Shown one piece after another: positions 7,632-16,493 of a DNA stretch of 64,000 nt. Position 1 is the first letter of the stretch; the number at the start of each line of letters is the position of its first letter. This DNA is from UBA4416 sp943362175 (lineage in GTDB: Bacteria > Bacteroidota > Bacteroidia > B-17B0 > Aurantibacillaceae): the NCBI GenBank assembly GCA_943362175.1, contig CALRIU020000003.1:297514-361513 (forward strand). The letters are read 5' to 3'. Position numbers and translations under genes: made by a program. The notes under the pieces were generated by a model. The model worked only from the letters and a program-made list of their open reading frames with translations, did no database searches and was not told where the DNA came from.

Positions 7632-7675
7632 ACCCTTTACAGGGTTGTTTCCGACAATACAATGTCCTACATTTG
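7632..7675 (+). promoter_or_regulatory. Promoter and palindrome upstream of the DJ-1/AraC regulator
   Basis: TTG at 7645-7647, 20-base spacer, TACATTTG at 7668-7675. A palindrome ACCCT-TTAC-AGGGT (7632-7645) overlaps the -33 element and could be an autoregulatory operator. The promoter lies inside the longer open frame, so it fixes the start at 7697. Confidence 0.65.
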
Positions 7676-7696
7676 AAGCATCCTAATACACACACC

Positions 7697-8668
7697 ATGA
7701 AAACCGTCTCTATCCTTGCTCCTGAAACCGCCGTCATAGAAGCCATTGCCGATCCGCGCTACATGTTCAATGCGGTAAACATGTTCCTGCAATCGACGGG
7801 CAAAGCGCCCTTATTCGAGGTACAGGTGGTTGGCTCCAAAAAAGAAGTGAAGCTGGAGAACAGCTTATTCTCCGTGCATACCGACAGGCAGATCAAAGAC
7901 ATTGACAAAACAGACCTGATCTTTATTCCTGCCCTGAGCGGCGACATGAAGCGTGCCGTGGAAGCCAACCGCGACCTGGTGCCATGGATCGTGAGCCAGT
8001 ATCACAAAGGCGCGGAAGTAGCCTCTTTGTGCGTCGGCGCTTTCCTCCTGGCAGAAACCGGTTTGCTGAATGGAAAAAAATGCTCCACACACTGGGGCTT
8101 TTACAATGAATTCAACAGCATGTACCCGGAGGTAGAGGTCGTGGATGGCAGCATCATCACCGAGGAACAGCGGCTCTACTCAAGCGGTGGCGCCAACTCT
8201 TACTGGAATTTGCTGCTGTACCTCGTCGAAAAATATACCGACCGCGACACGGCCATCCTTGCTTCCAAATTCTTTGCCATCGATATCGACCGCGACAGCC
8301 AGTCGGCTTTTATGATGTTCAAGGGACAGAAAGAGCATGAGGATGAGGAGATCCGGAAAGCGCAGGAATTTATCGAGACCAATTACCAGGATAAAATAAC
8401 GGTAGACGGCCTGGCCGACCAGTATGCCATCGGCAGGAGAAGCTTTGAGCGCCGCTTCAAAAAAGCTACCGGCAATACAGTGGTGGAATACCTGCAGCGG
8501 GTGAAAGTGGAAGCGGCCAAGCGCAGCTTCGAATCGAGCCGGAAAAACATTACGGAAGTGATGTATGATGTAGGATACACGGATACCAAGGCTTTCAGGG
8601 ATGTCTTCAAAAAGATTACAGGATTAACTCCTGTGGAGTACCGGAATAAATACAACAAGCAAAGCTAA
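7697..8668 (+). CDS. GlxA-type regulator: DJ-1/PfpI domain plus AraC HTH
   Basis: 323 aa from ATG 7697. Residues 1-185 form a class I glutamine-amidotransferase-like DJ-1/PfpI domain with the nucleophile-elbow Cys in VASLCVGAFLLAETGLLNG. Residues about 220-320 form a double HTH of the AraC family (TVDGLADQYAIGRRSFERRF, then ITEVMYDVGYTDTKAFRDVF, ending LTPVEYRNKY). Such fusions act as transcription activators of neighbouring operons. It is divergent from the SRPBCC/GyrI/VOC/DoxX operon, which it probably controls. The 39-residue upstream extension from TTG 7580 is rejected because the promoter lies in it. Confidence 0.92.
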   Translation: MKTVSILAPETAVIEAIADPRYMFNAVNMFLQSTGKAPLFEVQVVGSKKEVKLENSLFSVHTDRQIKDIDKTDLIFIPALSGDMKRAVEANRDLVPWIVSQYHKGAEVASLCVGAFLLAETGLLNGKKCSTHWGFYNEFNSMYPEVEVVDGSIITEEQRLYSSGGANSYWNLLLYLVEKYTDRDTAILASKFFAIDIDRDSQSAFMMFKGQKEHEDEEIRKAQEFIETNYQDKITVDGLADQYAIGRRSFERRFKKATGNTVVEYLQRVKVEAAKRSFESSRKNITEVMYDVGYTDTKAFRDVFKKITGLTPVEYRNKYNKQS

Positions 8669-8716
8669 TCTATTACGCAGGGAAGGCTTCGCCGGTGCTA
8701 GCTGACTCTTTCAGGC

Positions 8717-10615
8717 TTACTCCGGCTTTTTCTTGTTTTCTTCCGGGCTCGTCAATATCTGCCTGTACTTCAGGTATTCCGGAGGAGCAATCTCGTTCAT
8801 TATATCCATTACCTTGTGCTTGCTGATATAGAGGTCATACAGCAATTGGGTCAGCTCATCAATCTGGGCCCTCTTATCATAATAGGGCTGATATCCGGTA
8901 ATTTGCGAAGTATATACTTTTGACTTCACCCCCATATCGTCGCGCTGCATCTCCTGCTTATAGACCGGTCTTTGCCTCAATGAGCTATCATATATACTGA
9001 CTCCGTTCCTTTGAAACCGCTTGGCAAGGTATTCTATCAATATCGCATCCTTACTCTTCAGGGCTTTATTCAACTTGCTCAGGATATCCATTTTATTAAG
9101 CTCATTCCCAATTCCTCTCATGATCTCTCCGACCTGTTTTTGAATCCGCTCCAGGGAGATTTCATCGTCCGCCCCTCCAAAATTTTCAGTCTGCCTTATT
9201 TCCTCCTGAATGCTTTCCGGCAACACAGAGCCGTTTGCAGTGAGGTACATCAGCCAGATATACAATTCTACGGTCTGCTCAAAGGCGAGAAGCTCCTTGT
9301 CGAAATCTTCCGGTATATCAAATAAAAAAATACGGTTGTAAAAGCACAGATCATCCCTGGTCATGCGCTTGCTCTCGGGAATCTGGTCAAACTCGATAAT
9401 GCCCCTTAACACCTCATTTTTAAAATAACCTGCGTTCGCTCTGAGGTTTGCAATTTTCCCTGATATGGATTTATGCATTTCGCGGCAAACAGCAGCAGAA
9501 GGTCCGTCGGTGTCTATGGCATAATTTTCAGAGGGGGGGCTAAGGCTTTTAATATTTCTGAGGTTCAGGCCGACATTGTCCACAGTTTGATGAAACAGTT
9601 CTGCAGCCTTACCCGGCAGGCTTTCGGAATAGTGATCGATCAATACATTTTTCATCGCATCCCCGTCCCTGAAATTCTGCTTGATATTGTTGACGACCAT
9701 GTGCATTTTTTTGGCATTCAGGTCCCTGCTGTATTCCGTTCTTAAAGCTCTCAGCTCATTGATAACCGACTTTTGCCCCAGCAATTTTCCGATTCCGGAA
9801 GCAACTACTTTGGTAATAACCCCGAGGCCGAACTGAAGGCATAAGGTGATCAGGAATTCCGTAAAGGAGCTCCCGTTGTTTTCCAGCTTATACTCTATAT
9901 GCGTCAGGCGGGTGTCCTGTACTTGGTTCACAGCAATGTTCATGCAGTCCCGCATCCGCTCAAGGCCATATACCTTTTTGGCAGTGCCGTCTTCTATGGC
10001 CTGAAGCAGGGCGTACAGCTCGTCTTTTGTTACAGGTTCTTTGGCATAAGCCTCCTTCCCTTCCTTATTACGGGCGTCCAGCGTTCTTTCCAGGTTCTGC
10101 TGGGCCTTGCGAGCGGCAACTGCATCCTTATAATATTGATCGGCCTCCTCCTTAAATGTATTCTTGACAAGGGTTTTCAGAATCTCTTCCTTTTCTTTGG
10201 CAGAACCTTTAAAGTTCTCGTCGATCGCCTCGTCCACCCGCTTTAAATAATCCCTGTAATAATCATCCAGCTTTTTAGGCGTATCCAAACCCGAATACCC
10301 TTCCTTTACTTTTTTGTCAAACTCATCCGCAAAAGCTTTATTCGCCGCAATTTTTTTCTTGATCTCCTCCTCGTCCTTCTCTTTATACTCATTGAATTTT
10401 TCAGCGGACAATGAGCAAAAAGCAATCATATCACCTGCCGGATACGACGAATCGGTTCCTGCGCCACCCCCTCCGGTACTTTTTTTCCCGGGCTTCAATG
10501 AAGGGATTGGTTTTTTAGGCAATTCGGGCAGCTGCGTGCTTTTCATCTCTTCCGTTGTGGAAGTTTCCGCTTCAGGTTGTTTTTGCCCGAAAGCATCCGG
10601 AATATAATAATCCAT
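8717..10615 (-). CDS. Large helical protein of unknown function (pair, second gene)
   Basis: 632 aa, no signal peptide, no family recognised. Residues 20-60 are Pro/Lys/Gly-rich and disordered-looking. Residues 70-210 are highly charged and probably coiled coil (EKDEEEIKKKIAANKAFADE). A single hydrophobic stretch at about 251-280 (FLITLCLQFGLGVITKVVAS then GIGKLLG) has small-residue spacing like a membrane-inserting helix. The rest is mostly helical with an acidic and Lys-rich end. It follows the 1021-aa gene by 11 bp on the same strand, so they form one transcript. Possibly the membrane-active partner of a two-protein system, but that is inference. Confidence 0.75.
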   Translation of the reverse strand: MDYYIPDAFGQKQPEAETSTTEEMKSTQLPELPKKPIPSLKPGKKSTGGGGAGTDSSYPAGDMIAFCSLSAEKFNEYKEKDEEEIKKKIAANKAFADEFDKKVKEGYSGLDTPKKLDDYYRDYLKRVDEAIDENFKGSAKEKEEILKTLVKNTFKEEADQYYKDAVAARKAQQNLERTLDARNKEGKEAYAKEPVTKDELYALLQAIEDGTAKKVYGLERMRDCMNIAVNQVQDTRLTHIEYKLENNGSSFTEFLITLCLQFGLGVITKVVASGIGKLLGQKSVINELRALRTEYSRDLNAKKMHMVVNNIKQNFRDGDAMKNVLIDHYSESLPGKAAELFHQTVDNVGLNLRNIKSLSPPSENYAIDTDGPSAAVCREMHKSISGKIANLRANAGYFKNEVLRGIIEFDQIPESKRMTRDDLCFYNRIFLFDIPEDFDKELLAFEQTVELYIWLMYLTANGSVLPESIQEEIRQTENFGGADDEISLERIQKQVGEIMRGIGNELNKMDILSKLNKALKSKDAILIEYLAKRFQRNGVSIYDSSLRQRPVYKQEMQRDDMGVKSKVYTSQITGYQPYYDKRAQIDELTQLLYDLYISKHKVMDIMNEIAPPEYLKYRQILTSPEENKKKPE

Positions 10616-10626
10616 TGGCTATTGGT

Positions 10627-13600
10627 TTAATCACATTGTTTGATCAGGGGTAAATTGTCATTTCCAAGGTATACCAGCGAGGTAGGGATTTTAATATCGA
10701 GAAGCGGTACATCTTTCGGCCAGCACTCCGTCGATTCTTTGGTGACCTCTTCCGTCACCTGCTGGATAATGCTCAGCAGAGTATTCGCATCATGGTAGCT
10801 CACCCCTGCAATGACCTCAGGCTCGCTGTTATCCCATAAGGTTCCACGCTGCAGAAAGTTGGCAACCGCTTTTTCAAAACCCGGCCTCGCGGGAACAACA
10901 ACCCTGCAGGAGCCCGCACTCAGAAATTTTCCGAATAAAGGATCGGTATCGGCGCCGTTTCTGATATTGTCCATCCAGCGATCCTTATTTCCCCAGAAAT
11001 AAGGATAGAGCTGGTACATCAGGTAATTCCATTCAAAAGCCTGCTCGAAGAATTCGATCACTTTCCCTTGTTTAAAGGCTTTCTCATAATTGTACTCCGG
11101 ATAGCCCGTCGCATTCTCCGATACAGGATAAGCATCGTTGGCAGCTTCTGCATCGAACAGCTCTATGGAATCGTTCCCGCCACGAAAACGGTCCTGGCAC
11201 ATAAAATCGATGCAGTGTTTTTTCAATTCAGTATCCACAACTTCCTTGTTAACGGCAGGATTCTGCCCGCTGATCATTACTCCCTGGCGGATACGTTGCT
11301 GTGCCGATTTTTCGTCGGCAGCCGCTTTCAGCTCTGCATAGGCTGCCATAATCTTATCGTAGGTTTTTACCTGCCAGTCGAAGTAAAGCTGCTTGCTTCT
11401 TGCATACATGATTTTGATGGTACCGTTCAGCAAAGCCATCCCTTTTGCCTGTATCGACAAGGCCACATTATCCAGGGCTCCCTGGTGGTACACTGGCGAT
11501 GGAAGCCCGTAATAAAAGCGACTGTCGTCCGACGTAATATCTGAAAGCATGTCCCTGAAGGTGACAAAGAAATCGTACTTTTCCTGCGAAGCAAACTCGT
11601 CTGCATTTTTCCTTGGATTAGCGGTATTTTCAGAGCCTAAAGCCAATGCATTCGCATCTACGGCTATATCCTGCCCGTTAACCGATACAAACATGCGACG
11701 AAACTCAAGCCTGTTGCCAAAAGCTGCCGCTTTATTATCAGTGAAAGGCTTAAAGGATGATGCCCCAATTGAAGTTTGTGTAAAATTGCCTGTAAAATCG
11801 CCCCACAACAAGGATGGGTTATAGCCACTTAATGCCGGCAGAATTTTATTGATGGCTTTTATAGCCGCCTGCCCCGGACCTGTTTCATCGGAAATCTCAA
11901 GTGAATAGGTTCTGTAACGCTCCGGAGGGGCTTCGACCCCTTTGACTTTATATATCTGTGCAAATTTCAGGTAATTATAATCGTTGATGTGCGATGGACT
12001 GAGTTTTTCCCGGGTGGCCTGCGCATTTGCCGTTTCTACGGCTGTTCTGGCCGGCCCCTCTACCTGCGGCTCCAAAGGTATATCGATTCCGCCCTCCGGT
12101 TTCTGGGACTTGCTGTAGATATAAAAAGCGGCGGGCTCCGGAATGTTGAATTCAAGAACCATCCTTTTTCCGATGTTCTCGACCCAGCCCTTATACCATT
12201 TATCAACCCAGCGATATACCCCAACCGTATGGCTGCCATCCGCCCTGGTTCCCTCCAGATGATGCTCATTGGTTTCTATCACTTTCCGGATGGTTGTCAC
12301 CTTGCTGCTCTCTCTCACAGTTTTGTTAATCCTGTTGACAGCAGACTCCACAACCTCCTTGGCGTAATTTGTCTTTAGCTTGCTCTCGGTATTTGTCGTA
12401 TTCTCGTATCCCGCTTTTACCGTGCTTTTCAAATCCATGAAGGGCGTCGAATAAGAAAAAGACACCTGGCCATCCACATAATATTTTTCCTTATGGATCT
12501 TATCTATTTCGCTCTGCAGCTCAAAACGGTTAGTCGTTTCTAACTCGCGCTCCGATGTTTCAGTCATTTCCGAAAAGCTCTCCGTAATGGTTTCTGTTTC
12601 TTCCGTCCTTGTATGCGTACGCGTTTTCCGCTCACCATTCATCACGTTTTCGATGTGCGCAATCTCTCCCACATCAAATTTATGCCACACCTGTTTCAAC
12701 ACTTCAAAGTCTGCTACGCCATACACTTTGACATATTTTCCATGCTGGCCGGTACCCGCAGGCAATGTGCGGTGAGCGGGGTTTTTAGGCAATGCATATT
12801 CTTTGCTGTTAAGGATAACCACACGACGGTACTCATCAACAGGCACGGGGCTGCTCAGTTCCTGGTACTGCGTCTGTATGTAAGAATGAATTTTAAAAAA
12901 ATCACTTGTCCCGAGCTTTTGCGATGCCGCTACATAAATGGCTTTGGTTTTAAGCGAAAAGGCATTAAGAACTTCGGGCTTGAGAACCACTTCTTTATTG
13001 GAGGCCGTTTTAAAATCCCTGGAAGTCGGTTTCGCCATTTCGGACAGAGCTGCTTCCAACTCTCCGATTTTTTTCATTTTGTCATCGCCGGCTTTTTGTC
13101 CGGAGCTTTTCACCGGTACAGGGGTCTTTGTTTCCGCTTTATATTTAAGCAGGTCAAACACCGGCAGAGTTTCTTCCCCCACAATGATCTCTTTATTCAG
13201 CTCGGCAATAGCTTCCGATTCTTTGTCCACATCGCCGGAAACGACTTTTTCAAGAAGCGCCAGATTGCGGAATGTCTTCATTAGCCCTTTAGGAGCCGGG
13301 GCTAGTCCAAATGCCGTATATACGATGGTATCAGTCAGATTATTGACATGAGCTCTAAGCTTATTTTTCAAAGAGGCAAGCTCCTGCTGTTTTCTGAAAA
13401 GCTCCTTAAAATCGCCGGAAGCAATCAAGGCATTATACGCGGAAAACTCATTGTCAATTGCTGTCACATCTTTTATATTTTTTGCAGAGCCGGCAAAATC
13501 GGAAAGTATCTTTAAGATTTTAGCCTGATAAACCTTTTGCCCGACAAATGCCTTTTCTCTGTTAAATGCCCCGACCAGATTGCTTACGGGCCCGGACCCG

Positions 13601-13692
13601 GAGGAAGAGATGAGCGTATGCTTATTTACAATATCCTCAGAAACATCCTTGATCTCTTTTAAAGAAACGAACCTGAATACCTCTTGTGCCAT
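10627..13692 (-). CDS. Large protein of unknown function (pair, first gene)
   Basis: 1021 aa, no signal peptide. N-terminal 200 residues are helical; about 345-395 is a Thr/Glu-rich helix (GERKTRTHTRTEETETITES) leading to a beta-rich part with VDGQVSFSYSTPFMDLKSTV and a Gly-Lys-Arg segment GKRMVLEFNIPEPAAFYIYS at 508-527. I recall this charged-helix plus GKR-hydrophobic-PEPAAFY arrangement from other large uncharacterised bacterial proteins but cannot name a domain. The C-terminal 450 residues include FEQAFEWNYLMYQLYPYFWG (about residue 890). A weak promoter (TTTG-N18-TATATTTA) precedes it. It heads a two-gene operon with the 632-aa gene. Function unknown; intracellular or delivered by a non-Sec route. 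Confidence 0.8.
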   Translation of the reverse strand: MAQEVFRFVSLKEIKDVSEDIVNKHTLISSSGSGPVSNLVGAFNREKAFVGQKVYQAKILKILSDFAGSAKNIKDVTAIDNEFSAYNALIASGDFKELFRKQQELASLKNKLRAHVNNLTDTIVYTAFGLAPAPKGLMKTFRNLALLEKVVSGDVDKESEAIAELNKEIIVGEETLPVFDLLKYKAETKTPVPVKSSGQKAGDDKMKKIGELEAALSEMAKPTSRDFKTASNKEVVLKPEVLNAFSLKTKAIYVAASQKLGTSDFFKIHSYIQTQYQELSSPVPVDEYRRVVILNSKEYALPKNPAHRTLPAGTGQHGKYVKVYGVADFEVLKQVWHKFDVGEIAHIENVMNGERKTRTHTRTEETETITESFSEMTETSERELETTNRFELQSEIDKIHKEKYYVDGQVSFSYSTPFMDLKSTVKAGYENTTNTESKLKTNYAKEVVESAVNRINKTVRESSKVTTIRKVIETNEHHLEGTRADGSHTVGVYRWVDKWYKGWVENIGKRMVLEFNIPEPAAFYIYSKSQKPEGGIDIPLEPQVEGPARTAVETANAQATREKLSPSHINDYNYLKFAQIYKVKGVEAPPERYRTYSLEISDETGPGQAAIKAINKILPALSGYNPSLLWGDFTGNFTQTSIGASSFKPFTDNKAAAFGNRLEFRRMFVSVNGQDIAVDANALALGSENTANPRKNADEFASQEKYDFFVTFRDMLSDITSDDSRFYYGLPSPVYHQGALDNVALSIQAKGMALLNGTIKIMYARSKQLYFDWQVKTYDKIMAAYAELKAAADEKSAQQRIRQGVMISGQNPAVNKEVVDTELKKHCIDFMCQDRFRGGNDSIELFDAEAANDAYPVSENATGYPEYNYEKAFKQGKVIEFFEQAFEWNYLMYQLYPYFWGNKDRWMDNIRNGADTDPLFGKFLSAGSCRVVVPARPGFEKAVANFLQRGTLWDNSEPEVIAGVSYHDANTLLSIIQQVTEEVTKESTECWPKDVPLLDIKIPTSLVYLGNDNLPLIKQCD

Positions 13693-13826
13693 AAAATTGC
13701 TTTTTAGAATTATATATTAAATATAGAAAATAATCTCAAAAAGCAAAATACCGGCAGCAGTCGGGCCTGTTATAAGATCACCCATACTTTCTTTGCCAGG
13801 GCATAAAAAAATCATGAAACACGGTT

Positions 13827-15155
13827 TTACAAACCCATCGCTTTCATGGTTTTGTCAATGATTTCCATCGCTTCGTCAATGTGGTATTTCTGAATCACGA
13901 GTGCGGGCCGCAGCCGGATGGATGTTTCCCCGGCAGCGATCAGCAGCAGGTTATTGTCAAGTGCCTTTTTAATCAGTGTGTCACGCTCCCTGGCTGTCGG
14001 CAGATCGAAGGCACATTGCAGGCCCCTGCCGCGGATGTTTGTGATCTTTCTTTTCTTTGCGAGCTTCTCCAGCTGCTTCAGAATATAGGCCCCCTGCTTC
14101 GCCGAGTTCTGTACCAGCTTTTCTTTATGGATCACTTCCAGGATCTTCGTCGCCCTTACCATATCCGGCAGGTTGCCTCCCCAGGTCGAGTTGATCCTTC
14201 CGGGCGTTGTAAAGCAATTGTCTTCGACCTCATCCACCCTTGCCGTCGACATAATGCCGCACACCTGCATCTTTTTGCCGAAGCACAGAAGATCGGGCGT
14301 TACGCCGAAATGCTCATAAGCCCAGAACTTCCCGCTGAGCCCGACGCCGTTCTGCACCTCATCAAAGATCAGCAGCGCTTCCTGCTCATCGGCCATCGCT
14401 CGCAGCTCCTTCAAAAATTCCTTGCGGAAATGGTTGTCGCCACCTTCGCTCTGGATCGGCTCGATGATGATGGCACAAATAGCATCACGGTGATCTTTAA
14501 AGGCTTTCGCAATCTGCTTCAGCGCTTCTTTTTCTTTTTTGATGACTTCCTGTACAGAAGCTTTGGTCAAAGGAAAGCTGATTTTGGGATTATCGATGCG
14601 CGGCCAGTCGAATCTGGCAAACAGATCCGTTTGCACCGGCTTGCTGTTGGTGAGCGATAGCGTATAGCCACTCCGCCCGTGGAAGGCCTGCCTGAAGTGA
14701 ATGACCTGTGTTCCTTTTTCTCCTTTGATCCCTTTCTGCCTGTTCTTTTTCACCTTCCAGTCCATCGCTACTTTCAGCGCATTTTCCACGGCCAGCGTTC
14801 CTCCCGAAATAAAGAAGGCATGCTTAAATGGCTTGGGCATCGCATACTTGCCGAAAGCCTTTAAAAAGCCGGCGTACTGCCTGGTGTAAAAATCCGAATT
14901 ACTGGGATTCTCAATACCGGCAATCAGCAGGTCTTTGATAAAAGACTTGTCGGATAAGAGCCTTGGATGGTTGTGGCCGAGGGCGTTTGTGGCAAAGAAC
15001 GAAAAGAGGTCGAGGATCTCGCGCTTGTTGGTCGCATCGTAGATATAACAATCGTGGCATTTCTCCAGGTCGATCATGAATTTAAAACCGTCCTGAAGAA
15101 TATAATGCGGTAAAACAGAAGGTTCTTTTTTAGAATCCCGTGCAGTTGCTTTCAT
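13827..15155 (-). CDS. lat: L-lysine 6-transaminase
   Basis: PLP-dependent class III aminotransferase, 442 aa from ATG 15155. Converts L-lysine plus 2-oxoglutarate to the 6-semialdehyde (cyclising to piperideine-6-carboxylate) plus glutamate. Family-specific wording: FKHAFFISGGTLAVENALKV, HFRQAFHGRSGYTLSLTNS, IIEPIQSEGGDNHF, LIFDEVQNGVGLSGKFWAYE, and LLCFGKKMQVCGI with the PLP lysine. The longer TTG/ATG start at 15191 is rejected because the promoter (TTG 15206-15208, N20, TACATTAG on the complement of 15178-15185) overlaps it. No lysine-catabolic neighbour (e.g. piperideine dehydrogenase) is adjacent. Confidence 0.92.
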   Translation of the reverse strand: MKATARDSKKEPSVLPHYILQDGFKFMIDLEKCHDCYIYDATNKREILDLFSFFATNALGHNHPRLLSDKSFIKDLLIAGIENPSNSDFYTRQYAGFLKAFGKYAMPKPFKHAFFISGGTLAVENALKVAMDWKVKKNRQKGIKGEKGTQVIHFRQAFHGRSGYTLSLTNSKPVQTDLFARFDWPRIDNPKISFPLTKASVQEVIKKEKEALKQIAKAFKDHRDAICAIIIEPIQSEGGDNHFRKEFLKELRAMADEQEALLIFDEVQNGVGLSGKFWAYEHFGVTPDLLCFGKKMQVCGIMSTARVDEVEDNCFTTPGRINSTWGGNLPDMVRATKILEVIHKEKLVQNSAKQGAYILKQLEKLAKKRKITNIRGRGLQCAFDLPTARERDTLIKKALDNNLLLIAAGETSIRLRPALVIQKYHIDEAMEIIDKTMKAMGL

Positions 15156-15177
15156 TGGCAGATTTTTCTTGTTTCCA

Positions 15178-15208
15178 CTAATGTAGAACACCTATTCTGT
15201 GAAGACAA
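15178..15208 (-). promoter_or_regulatory. Promoter of lat
   Basis: On the leftward strand TTG (15206-15208), 20 bases, TACATTAG (15178-15185), one mismatch from the TAnnTTTG consensus. It supports the downstream ATG at 15155 as the start. Confidence 0.6.
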
Positions 15209-15300
15209 GAAAATCCGGCCGGTTATAACCTTGTTTAACATTTACTCATAAAAAAGAGCAGCCGGCCACGAGCACTCTTTTCATTAATTTTCATGACCGG

Positions 15301-15726
15301 CTAGTTCTCCAGGTAAGCATTCAAGGCATCGGCAAAACCTGTCCAACCCTCCGTAAAGCTTTTCGAACTGAAATTCACGCCATTGGCAGCGAACGACCCG
15401 ATACCGGAATGCGTTAGCCTCAGCAGCGTTTTATCACCCTGTTTCTCCAGCTCCCAGGTTACAAGGGAGCTTCCGGGGTAGCCTTCGTACGTCCAGCTAT
15501 GGGTCAGCCGTTTTTCCTTCACCGATTCCAGGACCTCGCAGAGGTGTTTATACGCAACACCTTCGTCGGCGCATCCTGTAAAGGTAAACTTGAACCCTGG
15601 CTCCGGCCTGAAATCTTCCAGCTCGAAATACCATTTCCGCATTTCCTTCACATCGGAAATCGCTTTCCATACCGCGGCTACAGGCGCGTTCAAAACTCTT
15701 TCAATAACAACTGATCTGCTTTCCAT
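15301..15726 (-). CDS. SRPBCC/AHSA1-family protein under predicted ArsR control
   Basis: 141 aa from ATG 15726. MESRSVVIERVLNAPVAAVW opens the helix-grip fold; KRLTHSWTYEGYPGSSLVTW and the closing FTEGWTGFADALNAYLEN complete it. Ligand unknown. Its promoter carries two GTAAC-N6-GTTAC operators in the same position as those of the ArsR gene at 2155-2490, so I predict repression by that protein although the genes are 13 kb apart; usually such pairs are adjacent. The longer frame to 15798 is rejected because it would include the promoter and both operators. Confidence 0.88.
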   Translation of the reverse strand: MESRSVVIERVLNAPVAAVWKAISDVKEMRKWYFELEDFRPEPGFKFTFTGCADEGVAYKHLCEVLESVKEKRLTHSWTYEGYPGSSLVTWELEKQGDKTLLRLTHSGIGSFAANGVNFSSKSFTEGWTGFADALNAYLEN

Positions 15727-15752
15727 GATCGCTAAATTTAAGTTAAAATTAT

Positions 15753-15798
15753 GTAACTGTTCAGTTACAAATATATAAGTAACTATTCGGTTACACAA
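15753..15798 (-). promoter_or_regulatory. SRPBCC promoter with two tandem ArsR-type operators
   Basis: On the leftward strand TTG (15796-15798), 20 bases, TATATTTG (15768-15775). Operators GTAACTGTTCAGTTAC (15753-15768) and GTAACTATTCGGTTAC (15779-15794), centres 26 bp apart; one abuts the -7 box, the other fills the -33/-7 spacer. Geometry is identical to 2504-2549. Confidence 0.8.
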
Positions 15799-15850
15799 CT
15801 ATTTTGCAATTAATTTTTGGGATCAGACAACAGGTTCAGCGAATTATTTT

Positions 15851-15944
15851 GGGCGTGCCCTGCGGGACGGGCTTTCGCCACTCGCTTCCCGTCCCGAAAG
15901 CTTTCGGGACGGGAGAGCTCAGACAAAGGCTCGATCCCTCACGC
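15851..15944. repeat. Structured intergenic repeat with 28-bp palindrome
   Basis: Starts GGGCGTGCCC and ends ATCCCTCACGC; GCGTG (15853-15857) can pair with CACGC (15940-15944), closing the element. Inside is a perfect palindrome at 15887-15914 centred on GAAAGCTTTC, with a related partial copy (GCGGGACGGGCTTTCGC) just upstream. I remember a family of dispersed Bacteroidota intergenic repeats with these GGGCGTnCCC / ATCCCTnACGC ends, but cannot verify it here. It is GC-rich and lies downstream of the DUF1772 gene, 5 bp from its stop. Confidence 0.7.
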
Positions 15945-15948
15945 AGCA

Positions 15949-16467
15949 TCACCCTCCATCACGGGCTGTCTCTACCGGCAACGACCGCAGCAGGCAGGCT
16001 ACCATCACCAGGACCAAAGCGCCGATGTTGGCCAGGGTACGCACCTGGTGCAACCTGTTCCAGGGAGTTTCGAAGGCAAGCCTGACCTCTTTCATTTTTT
16101 CTGCGGAAGCGCTGCTGAGATCAAGAGAGTCTAATACATTATTCAAAGGGACGTTTCCGAAAATAGTCACACAGAAAGTACCTACGGTATACAACACCGC
16201 TGCGGCAGCTAGTAGAATAAAACGCTTCGACATCCCCTGGTAATTCAGCCAGGCGGCGATGGGCAGTAAGATCAGCGTACCCATAAAGCTCATAAAGAAC
16301 AGAGGATTTAAAATAGCGCGGTTAATGGATTGCATAGCCGCGAGGTACTGATCGTCGGGCAGGCGGCCGAGACCGGGATTTACGGAGCAGCTGTAAGCAT
16401 AGAAAAGCCCGGCCGAAAGGGCCGTAAGTGTGGCTGCAAGAGCGAGGATGGCATTGGAGAGTGTCAT
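15949..16467 (-). CDS. DUF1772 / anthrone-oxygenase-like membrane protein
   Basis: 172 aa from ATG 16467. Four membrane helices at about 5-27, 53-74, 81-103 and 140-163. The sequence SAGLFYAYSCSVNPGLGRLPDDQYLAAMQSINRAILNP and, later, FGNVPLNN then WNRLHQVRTLANIGAL fit the DUF1772 family (named anthrone oxygenase from fungal members). Bacterial members have no settled activity. It follows the cytochrome c gene by 26 bp and a putative AraC regulator gene further upstream, so the three are likely one unit. Confidence 0.8.
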   Translation of the reverse strand: MTLSNAILALAATLTALSAGLFYAYSCSVNPGLGRLPDDQYLAAMQSINRAILNPLFFMSFMGTLILLPIAAWLNYQGMSKRFILLAAAAVLYTVGTFCVTIFGNVPLNNVLDSLDLSSASAEKMKEVRLAFETPWNRLHQVRTLANIGALVLVMVACLLRSLPVETARDGG

Positions 16468-16493
16468 TGTTTTTGGTTTTATCAAGTGATTTT

